12,305 nt of DNA. It comes from Chloroflexota bacterium (GTDB taxonomy: Bacteria; Chloroflexota; Limnocylindria; Limnocylindrales; CSP1-4). The translations under genes were made by a program, and so were the position numbers. Numbering within the stretch: position 1 is the stretch's first letter; the number at the start of each line of letters is the position of its first letter. The notes under the pieces were generated by a model. It was not told where the DNA came from and did not search any database. It was given only the letters and a program-made list of their open reading frames with translations. Where the stretch lies: the NCBI GenBank assembly GCA_021814735.1, contig JAKAHX010000024.1, positions 1 through 12,305 on the forward strand, read 5' to 3'. Shown piece by piece: positions 6,526-12,305 of the stretch.

Positions 6526-7991
6526 CAGTGCGCCGCCCGACCGGCCAGGTCGCGGCGCAGGTCGTCCACGAGGTGCTGGAACTCGGACTGGAATGCGACG
6601 TCGTGGCGCACGAGCGCTCCGATCCGCACGTTGCCGCTGCCCTCCCGGCGAGCCACCTGCGCCCAGATCCGCCGGTTGGGGAAGAAGAAGACGAGACACA
6701 CGCCGAGCATCAGCGCGATCGCGCCGGACCAGACCAGGGCCTGGCCCGGGTCGTGCGCCACGATCAGGCCGGTGAACTCGAGCTCCCGGACGAAGGTGAC
6801 GGTGAGTGGCCCGACGGACGCCGGCCTGCCCTGGTCGATCACCCTGACACCCAGCGGCGACTGCGAGTCGACCGGGTAGACCTCCACCTGCACCTGCCCC
6901 GGCCGGATGGTGGCGCTCTGCTCGCCGGATGCCGTGGCGACGACCAGGACCCGCAGGCCCTGGTCGGCAAGCGTGAACTGCCCGATCCGCTCGCTCCCGT
7001 CGTCCGACGCGTAGAGCAGCGGGACGCCCTGGTCGAGCAGCGTCGTGCCGCCGGCGTCGGCGACCCGGAGGGCCGCGGCCGGTCCGAAGAACGACTGGTA
7101 GAAGCTGATCCCCTCGAAGCGCAGCGGCTGGTTCACCCGGACTGTCTGCGCGGCGACTCGCGCGCCGTTGCGGTACAGGACGACCTCGCTGGCGTAGTCG
7201 CTCGGCGCACCGGTGACCGGGTCGTAGGTGTCGGTGAACGCGGTGGCCTCGAGCGCCAGGCCCGTCCCGTGTCCCACCTCCACGCGCGAGCCGATGGGCG
7301 CCGCGAAGCCGGCATCCCGGAACCCGAAGCTGGTCCCGATGACCACGCCGGCGAGGAGGAGGACCAGGCTCAGGTGCGCGATGACGGTCCCGAAGGGGGT
7401 CCACCGGAAGCGGTCCGCGTAGACGTGCACGCGGTCGTCCCGCACGACCGTCACGACGCGATACCGCCGGCGTCGCAGGGCAGCCACGATCCGCTCCGCC
7501 GTCAGTTCGGCCGACCCGCCGCCGTCGAGCGTCGCGCCCAGCGCGGCGCGGTCGAAGACGGACGGACTCAGCTCGAGCGGCGGCCGGGTGGCCTGGCGCC
7601 AGAGCTGGGGAGCACGGTTGGCCGAGCAGGCGACGACGCTCGTCATCAGCAACGCCACCAGGCCCCGGAACCAGATCGACCCGAACATCGAGAAGAAGCC
7701 GAGCGCGTCGAAGATCCCCGTCCAGCCGCCGTACTTCGGCCGGACCGAGTCGAGCCATGCCCGGTAGGCCGCCGGGTCTGCGGCGAGACCGGCGGGCGCC
7801 TGGACCAGCACCGTGCCGATGAGCCCCAGCACGGCGACACCCAGGATCAGCGCCAGGCCGGTGCGCATCGAGATGAAGACGTGCCAGGTCCGCTCGAGCA
7901 GTTCGCCGGGGGACAGCGTGAGCCCACCCTCGAGGTCGTCCGCAGGTTCCGGTCGCACGGGAAACGACTCGCCCCGGACCGTCTCACGCAT
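6525..7991 (-). CDS. resB: Cytochrome c biogenesis protein ResB (Ccs1)
   Basis: A 488-residue membrane protein, the partner of CcsA in System II cytochrome c maturation. Family features are a first membrane segment after SMRTGLALILGV (44-64) ending in IGTVLVQAP, further segments at about 108-124 and 200-222 (TPFGTVIAHLSLVLLL, with His206), and a large extracytoplasmic beta-rich domain (about 223-415) with GISFYQSFFGP. A fourth segment lies at about 418-438. VAHDPG (411-416), with His413, precedes it in the usual place. The cytoplasmic tail after 440 is short. The protein is thought to bind apocytochrome and channel haem with CcsA. The ATG at 7991 has GAGGAG (8000-8005) 8 nt upstream, overlapping the CcdA stop codon. 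The gap to the CcsA gene is 15 bp. The length is usual for the family. Confidence 0.94.
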   Translation of the reverse strand: MRETVRGESFPVRPEPADDLEGGLTLSPGELLERTWHVFISMRTGLALILGVAVLGLIGTVLVQAPAGLAADPAAYRAWLDSVRPKYGGWTGIFDALGFFSMFGSIWFRGLVALLMTSVVACSANRAPQLWRQATRPPLELSPSVFDRAALGATLDGGGSAELTAERIVAALRRRRYRVVTVVRDDRVHVYADRFRWTPFGTVIAHLSLVLLLAGVVIGTSFGFRDAGFAAPIGSRVEVGHGTGLALEATAFTDTYDPVTGAPSDYASEVVLYRNGARVAAQTVRVNQPLRFEGISFYQSFFGPAAALRVADAGGTTLLDQGVPLLYASDDGSERIGQFTLADQGLRVLVVATASGEQSATIRPGQVQVEVYPVDSQSPLGVRVIDQGRPASVGPLTVTFVRELEFTGLIVAHDPGQALVWSGAIALMLGVCLVFFFPNRRIWAQVARREGSGNVRIGALVRHDVAFQSEFQHLVDDLRRDLAGRAAH

Positions 7992-7999
7992 CCCGATGA

Positions 8000-8005
8000 C
8001 TCCTC
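8000..8005 (-). promoter_or_regulatory. Ribosome binding site of the ResB gene
   Basis: GAGGAG on the minus strand, 8 nt before the ATG at 7991. It overlaps the CcdA TGA stop (8004-8006), so termination of one gene leaves the ribosome at the start signal of the next. Confidence 0.7.
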
Positions 8006-8789
8006 ACGACAGCGGGCCGGCGAGCCCGGACAGGCGAACGAACGTGTTGGTGATCATCAGGAACCCCACCGCCGCGAGCATCGCGCCCGTCGCCCCGGAC
8101 ACGAGCCGCTGGTGATCGCGGAGCCAGCGAAGTCGGCCGCTCACGGCGGTCGCGCCCACCGCGACGAGGACGAAGGGGATGGCGAGCCCAGCCGAGTACG
8201 CTACGAGCAGGATCGTGCCCTGCGCCACGCTCGAGGCCACCGACGCGAGGCCGATGATCCCCCCGAGGATCGGGCCGATGCAGGGCGTCCAGCCGGCCGC
8301 GAAGACCACGCCGAGCAGCGCCGACCGGGCATAGCCGGGGCGGTGCACGCGGCCGCCCGCGCCGCCGAGCGTGATCAACCCCGGGGCACCCGTGCCTCCG
8401 GGACCCATGGCCGGGCGTGCCCCGCCCGTCGCGAACGGCCCGACCGGCAGCCGCACCTCGCGGTACAGCGCGGACACGTCGACGATGCCGGCGACGTGGA
8501 GCCCCAGGAAGACGAGCACGGCGCCACCGACCTGGCGCAGGAGTGTCGCGTGGTCGTGGAGCACGTATCCCACGAGCCCCACGGAGGCCCAGAGGGCGAT
8601 GAAGACGGCGGAGAACCCCAGGACGAACGCGAGCGCCTGGAGGAACGCGGCGCTCCTGCGCGGCGCCGCACCGTCCGCCCTGGTGCCCACCACGTACCCC
8701 ACGTATGCGGGCACGAGGGGGAGGCAGCAGGGCGACGCGAACGAGACGATCCCTCCCACGAACGCGACCAGGATCCCGATCCCGCCCAT
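8004..8789 (-). CDS. ccdA: CcdA-type thiol-disulfide transporter for cytochrome c maturation
   Basis: A 261-residue protein with six predicted membrane segments, of the DsbD/CcdA family. It carries reducing equivalents from cytoplasmic thioredoxin to the outside, where a ResA-type protein uses them to reduce apocytochrome cysteines. The two redox motifs are SPCCLPLVPAY (19-29) in the first segment and GWTPCIGP (166-173) in the fourth; Cys21 and Cys170 are the expected pair. An extra cysteine, Cys22, stands next to the first. The loop between the two halves (about 105-152) is long and rich in Gly and Pro compared with short CcdA proteins. The ATG at 8789 lies 6 bp after the TPR gene stop. It has no clear Shine-Dalgarno site, so it is probably translated by coupling. 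The downstream neighbours ResB, CcsA and TlpA/ResA complete the pathway. Confidence 0.93.
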   Translation of the reverse strand: MGGIGILVAFVGGIVSFASPCCLPLVPAYVGYVVGTRADGAAPRRSAAFLQALAFVLGFSAVFIALWASVGLVGYVLHDHATLLRQVGGAVLVFLGLHVAGIVDVSALYREVRLPVGPFATGGARPAMGPGGTGAPGLITLGGAGGRVHRPGYARSALLGVVFAAGWTPCIGPILGGIIGLASVASSVAQGTILLVAYSAGLAIPFVLVAVGATAVSGRLRWLRDHQRLVSGATGAMLAAVGFLMITNTFVRLSGLAGPLS

Positions 8790-8795
8790 CGCCGA

Positions 8796-9896
8796 TCAGC
8801 GGGTGCCGGAGCCAGGCGACGCCGGCTGGCCCGGGGCTGCCGCGGTGGCCGCGGATGCCGGCGTGGGCACCGGGGAGGGACTCGAGCCCGTGGCCGTGCC
8901 GATCGCACCGGTCGCGCCGGGCGCACCGGTCGAACCGGGGACCACCGCCGAGGCCGCCGGGCTGGCCACGGCCAGGCTGGCGAGGTGGGTCTGCACCGTC
9001 TTCGCGATGTCGGTGGACGGATCGATCTGGACCACCTTGTCCCACATCTCGCGGACCTTCGCCATGTCTGGCGGGTCCGAGCTCAGGTAGACGTAGCCCA
9101 GGTCGTAGTACGCCTCCTGGTTCGCCGGCGCGATCGCGAGGACCGCGCGCCACTGGGACTCGGCGCCGGCCAGGTCGCCCTGGTTGAACTTCGCGGCGCC
9201 CAGGCCGAGCATGGCGTTCACGTTGCTCGGATCGACCGCCAGCACCTTCGACATCCAGGTGGCCGCCGTGGCGTAGTCACGCGCGGTGAAGAAGATGTCG
9301 CCGAGCTCGGTCAGCGCCGCGACGTCCGTGGAGTCCTGCTGGATCTTCGTCATCAGCTGGGCGACCCGCGCCATGTCGATGCCGGCCGACGCCTCCGGGG
9401 CCGGCGTCCCGCTGAACCCGGGCACGGCAGGCGCCCCCGCCGCGTACACCACGTACCCGACCGCCAGCACCCCCACCAGCGCCAGGGCGGCCCCCAGCGT
9501 TCGCACCAGCGGCCGCCGACGCAGCCCGGCAGCTCCGCCGAGTCCACCAGCGGGCCCGGACGATCCGGGGGCCGGTACCGCCGCGTCGCCAATCCCGACG
9601 TCGGCGCGCGCGCCGGTCGCGTCACGTGCCTCGAGCCCTCCGATCCCGTCGCTCCACGGATCGAGCGCGAGCGCGTCCGCCTGACCCCCGGTCGGATCTG
9701 AGAGGAGCGCGTATGCCTCGTCGATCAGCGCCTCCTGGCGCCGCGCCCAGCCGGCCACCCCGGCCGGGGCCTCGGCCAGGTAACGGACGATCGACTGTCG
9801 TGCCGACTCGACCTCGAGCCTGGTCGCACCGGCATGCAGCCCGAGCCGGGCGAGCATCGCTGCCTCGACTTCGCGCGCCTCCCGGACAGGCCGCAC
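8796..9896 (-). CDS. Membrane-anchored TPR protein with J-domain-like N-terminus (CcmH/NrfG-like role)
   Basis: 366 residues from the GTG at 9896. The cytoplasmic part (12-68) reads LARLGLHAGATRLEV, then IDEAYALLSDP. This has the start and end signature of a J-domain but lacks the HPD tripeptide. A flexible stretch, one membrane helix (about 133-153) and three TPR units (about 192-225, 226-259 and 260-295; for example ALTELGDIFFTARDYATAA) follow outside the membrane. The protein ends in a low-complexity Pro/Ala/Ser/Gly tail (about 311-366). TPR proteins beside cytochrome c biogenesis genes usually hold apocytochromes for haem attachment, as CcmI/NrfG do in System I; that role here is inferred from position as first gene of the operon. 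A GTG at 9929 would add 11 residues. I prefer 9896 because GGAGGA stands 9 nt upstream and would otherwise encode an odd Gly-rich start. Confidence 0.85.
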   Translation of the reverse strand: MRPVREAREVEAAMLARLGLHAGATRLEVESARQSIVRYLAEAPAGVAGWARRQEALIDEAYALLSDPTGGQADALALDPWSDGIGGLEARDATGARADVGIGDAAVPAPGSSGPAGGLGGAAGLRRRPLVRTLGAALALVGVLAVGYVVYAAGAPAVPGFSGTPAPEASAGIDMARVAQLMTKIQQDSTDVAALTELGDIFFTARDYATAATWMSKVLAVDPSNVNAMLGLGAAKFNQGDLAGAESQWRAVLAIAPANQEAYYDLGYVYLSSDPPDMAKVREMWDKVVQIDPSTDIAKTVQTHLASLAVASPAASAVVPGSTGAPGATGAIGTATGSSPSPVPTPASAATAAAPGQPASPGSGTR

Positions 9897-9905
9897 GGGA
9901 TCTGC

Positions 9906-9911
9906 TCCTCC
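9906..9911 (-). promoter_or_regulatory. Ribosome binding site deciding the TPR gene start
   Basis: GGAGGA on the minus strand, 9 nt before the GTG at 9896. The competing GTG at 9929 has only GGAG (9939-9942) at the same distance. Confidence 0.55.
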
Positions 9912-10121
9912 GCCCGACCCTGCGCTCACCGCGGTGTGCTCCGCGTCGCTGCGCGTGCCATCGAGTCCACCTGGCCTCCCTGCGCACGACGATCGGCCAT
10001 GCCGGCCGCTCGATCGCCCTTCAGCCGATTGTCGATTTGAGCGATTCGCCGGGCCATCCGTCGGGCGTCACGTTTCGGATAGATGTCCCGGCGCGCGACG
10101 CCTGCCGAGGCGATTGCGCGG

Positions 10122-10136
10122 TACAGGCGGCCTGTA
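10122..10136. repeat. Inverted repeat downstream of the multihaem cytochrome gene and upstream of the TPR operon
   Basis: TACAGG-CGG-CCTGTA, a perfect 6-bp dyad with a 3-bp centre, 16 bp after the cytochrome stop. No T-run follows on the minus strand, so it is a weak terminator candidate. A regulator site for the following operon is equally possible. The surrounding spacer (9897-10152) has less biased base composition than the genes, and I found no convincing -35/-10 pair in it. Confidence 0.4.
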
Positions 10137-10152
10137 TCGACCGGACGGGCGG

Positions 10153-12305
10153 TCAGGGGGCGCCGTAGCGGTACTGCTCGGCGCCGTGCGGTTCCCCGTG
10201 GCAGGTGAGCGTGCAGGAGCCGCTCCCCTCCCCGGTGCTGTCCCAGCTGAGCGTGCCGCCGTTCGGCGTCACGTCAGGCGCGAAGATCACCAGGCGGCCG
10301 TCCGATCCTGTCTGCTGTACGTCCACCCGGAAGTCGTTGCGCGCGGCGGTCGAATGGACACGGAAGTGACACTCGGCACAGATCGCGTTGCCTCCTCCCG
10401 CGCCCGGCGTGTCGATCGACGTGCCGCCCGGTCCCTTGTTGGCGAGCTGGCTCACGTGCAGCCCGTGGAACCGGAAGTTGGTGTCGTCCCTCCACTGGCC
10501 GCTGGCGTCGACGAACGGTGCTTCGGCGTGGCAGAGGTAGCAGAGCGCAAAGTCGGACGCGTCATACGGTGCGTCCGCGGGTTCGAGGACCCGGTCCTGG
10601 TAGTTCGCCAGCAGGAGGCCCCGGTTCGGGCTCACGTGCGGATCCAGGTCGGCGCCCGCGGGCGGGGCGGTCCCCGCGGTGAGTGACCACGGGTCCGCGT
10701 GACAGTTGACGCACCGGACGGTGCTCCCCGTGGTGAACGCCCAGAGCTTGTACGGCGACGTCCCGGTCGAGGCCAGGCTCCCCGCCATGGCGCGCGTCGT
10801 GTTCGTCCCGGGCGCCTCGATCGGGTGGTACGAGCGGTTCGCGGGATTGAACTCGATGCCCTTGTCGATCGCCCACTGCGACGGCGCTCCGGCCTGCCGG
10901 GCCGGCAGCACGGTGAACCCGGAGTGGCACTTGAGGCACAGCTGGTACTCGTACTCGACCGGGGCCGCCGCGTCGCCATCGAGGAACCCGTACGTCGGCG
11001 CTGCTCCAGCCGCGCCGTTCTGCACCGACACGCCCGAGATCCCGATCTCGCGCCCCGTCAGCGTCCAGCCCGACGTGGTCTGCGTGCTCGCGCCGCTCGT
11101 CGCGCGGTGGGGCTGGTGGCAGTCCGAGCACTCGGAATGGCGGTTGAGGATCGGCTGCCCGCTCGCATCCTGGAACTCGTTCTCGCCGGCGCTCGTGTGC
11201 GTCGAAGCCGCGAGGGCGTCGTGCCGGTAGTACGAGGCGGTCGAGGCGTCGTTGGCAGGGACGAACGGGTCGGCGTACTGCACCGCCACGTTCGTGGAGG
11301 CGCCCGTTCCGTCGTGGCAGGCGAGGCACAGGGTGGCCTGCGGGTTCGCCGTCGCGGTGAGGCTGGTGCCCTGCGACACGTGCGCGCGGTGGCATGCCGC
11401 GCAGGTGTCGCTCGTCAGGGTGTAGGCGGCGTGCGGGGTGACGAACGTGCCGTCCGGAGCCCTGGGAGGAACGAGCACGTACCTCGGAGCCGGGTTGGAC
11501 GACCCGACGCCCGGGACAGCCACCTGCGGCGCCGCGACGGCGCCGATCTCCAGGGCGAACGTGACGTTCGAGCGCGCCGGCGGCTCGCGAAGGATGGCGC
11601 TGGCCGACGCCCCGCCCGACGCCGTCGAACCGGGCGATCCCGAGGCTGTGCCATCGAGCGGCGAGCCCGCGACCGGGACCCCGGTCCGCTGCCCCGGCGA
11701 CAGGCGCACGGGCGGCCTGGGGCCCATGTGCACCCACGCCGTGCGAGCGCCGGTGAAGGTGCGACCGGCATCGGTCAGGCGGAACTCGTAGAGCCCCTCG
11801 TATGCCGCGTCCACCGTCGCGCGCACGCTGAACTCGAGCTCCGTGAAGGAACGGGACGCCAGGGAGAGCGGAGGGAGCGGGTTGATGCCCATGGAGTGCA
11901 TCCCTGTCACCGGGACCTGGTCGGGGCCGTCCGAGTCATTGGAGCGCAACTGGTCGGCCGCGAGCGCTTCCTGTTCCTCCCCCAGCCGGGTCCCGCGACC
12001 GTCGGGATCCCTCCGCCACTCCCGCGTCACGTAGAAGGGTGCACCGTCGGCTCGCCGCAGGGACGGCACCGGCGCGAAGGCTCCGTCTCCTGCCCTGCGC
12101 ACCTCCAGCTGCGGCACCCAGTCGACCGGGATCGAGTCGGCGTTCCGCACCTGGAACCGGATGCGGAAGGGCGAGTAACGCTGCTCGGCGAGGATGGCGG
12201 CATCCTCGGGCAGGTAGACCGGCGCGAGCGTGGTCGCGTCGACGTCGCCCAGCGTGGCGTGGCCGATGATCACCGATGCGGCCACGAGGACGACCACCGG
12301 ATCCG
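10153..12305 (-). CDS. Exported multihaem cytochrome c (doubled-CXXCH type), 5' end beyond window
   Basis: At least 717 residues; the frame is open to the right edge, and the first in-frame start visible is the GTG at 12297. Numbering from there, VVLVAASVIIGHATLG (2-16) looks like the end of a signal or anchor helix, so only a few N-terminal residues are probably missing. A haem-free, beta-rich region (about 30-195) is followed by a Ser/Gly/Ala linker (about 198-240) and the haem region: CXXCH at 299-303, 324-328, 390-394, 454-458, 529-533, 586-590 and 640-644. A final CTLTCH (695-700) has three residues between the cysteines (CX3CH). CXXCHxxH forms (CAACHRAH, CSDCHQPH) and the paired spacing resemble doubled-CXXCH cytochromes of metal-reducing bacteria. 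Extracytoplasmic electron transfer is the probable role, with unknown donor and acceptor. It lies on the same strand upstream of the maturation operon. Confidence 0.88.
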   Translation of the reverse strand, partial: DPVVVLVAASVIIGHATLGDVDATTLAPVYLPEDAAILAEQRYSPFRIRFQVRNADSIPVDWVPQLEVRRAGDGAFAPVPSLRRADGAPFYVTREWRRDPDGRGTRLGEEQEALAADQLRSNDSDGPDQVPVTGMHSMGINPLPPLSLASRSFTELEFSVRATVDAAYEGLYEFRLTDAGRTFTGARTAWVHMGPRPPVRLSPGQRTGVPVAGSPLDGTASGSPGSTASGGASASAILREPPARSNVTFALEIGAVAAPQVAVPGVGSSNPAPRYVLVPPRAPDGTFVTPHAAYTLTSDTCAACHRAHVSQGTSLTATANPQATLCLACHDGTGASTNVAVQYADPFVPANDASTASYYRHDALAASTHTSAGENEFQDASGQPILNRHSECSDCHQPHRATSGASTQTTSGWTLTGREIGISGVSVQNGAAGAAPTYGFLDGDAAAPVEYEYQLCLKCHSGFTVLPARQAGAPSQWAIDKGIEFNPANRSYHPIEAPGTNTTRAMAGSLASTGTSPYKLWAFTTGSTVRCVNCHADPWSLTAGTAPPAGADLDPHVSPNRGLLLANYQDRVLEPADAPYDASDFALCYLCHAEAPFVDASGQWRDDTNFRFHGLHVSQLANKGPGGTSIDTPGAGGGNAICAECHFRVHSTAARNDFRVDVQQTGSDGRLVIFAPDVTPNGGTLSWDSTGEGSGSCTLTCHGEPHGAEQYRYGAP

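Noticed and set aside
5551..7758. A very long minus-strand frame running upstream of the thioredoxin start
   Set aside because: The part before 5550 is low-complexity Arg/Gly/Pro text out of frame with ResB and CcsA, both clearly real there. Only the thioredoxin end is a gene.
5520..9701. A plus-strand open frame of nearly 1400 codons opposite the maturation operon
   Set aside because: Its composition (Arg, Asp, Glu, Gly, His repeats) is that of an antisense shadow of GC-rich genes. The minus strand over the same span encodes five recognisable proteins.
9926..10057. A 43-codon minus-strand reading frame (starting MARRIAQIDNRLKG) whose stop overlaps the GTG at 9929
   Set aside because: No ribosome binding site, weaker third-position G/C than the true genes, many Arg/Ala codons, and it lies in the expected promoter spacer. 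The frame stays open far upstream without a start codon, which fits chance in GC-rich DNA.
12297..12299. GTG at 12297 as the true start of the multihaem cytochrome gene
   Set aside because: It would begin inside a hydrophobic helix without the usual basic N-terminus, and the frame remains open to the window edge, so the start is more likely just outside.

Overview
The window is a GC-rich bacterial segment with tightly packed genes and strong third-position G/C. It holds nine protein-coding genes, two of them running off the ends. Single-membrane-style (System II) cytochrome c maturation, multihaem cytochromes, a TetR gene that looks leaderless, and frequent GTG starts fit a high-GC Chloroflexota or Actinomycetota lineage from an anoxic or sediment-type habitat. 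That placement is inference; no marker gene is present.

Left part (1-2686): a divergent regulatory unit. An ABC-2-type exporter ATPase (minus strand, cut off by the left edge) faces a TetR-family repressor gene (plus strand). Between them is a 145-bp spacer with three copies of the same dyad, ATAC(C/T)-N4-(G/A)GTAT, placed over the promoters. The TetR stop overlaps the start of a Gfo/Idh/MocA-family oxidoreductase by 4 bp, so those two are translationally coupled.

Middle and right part (2659-9896, minus strand): one long operon read right to left. In transcription order it encodes a membrane-anchored TPR protein (CcmH/NrfG-like role), CcdA, ResB (Ccs1), CcsA/ResC, a membrane-tethered TlpA/ResA thioredoxin, a ten-haem NapC/NrfH-type membrane cytochrome and a small MerR/excisionase-type helix-turn-helix regulator. 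Gaps run from -26 to about +56 bp. CcdA imports reducing power, the TlpA/ResA protein reduces apocytochrome CXXCH cysteines, and ResB-CcsA carries and attaches haem. The last structural gene is a substrate of this machinery.

Right edge (10153-12305, minus strand): a second multihaem cytochrome with seven CXXCH motifs and a terminal CX3CH motif. It lies 256 bp upstream of the TPR gene on the same strand, and its N-terminus runs off the window. The picture is a dedicated electron-transfer module: an exported multihaem cytochrome, the complete System II maturation set, and a quinol-oxidase-like membrane decahaem protein. No RNA genes, CRISPR arrays, insertion sequences or integrase genes were seen.
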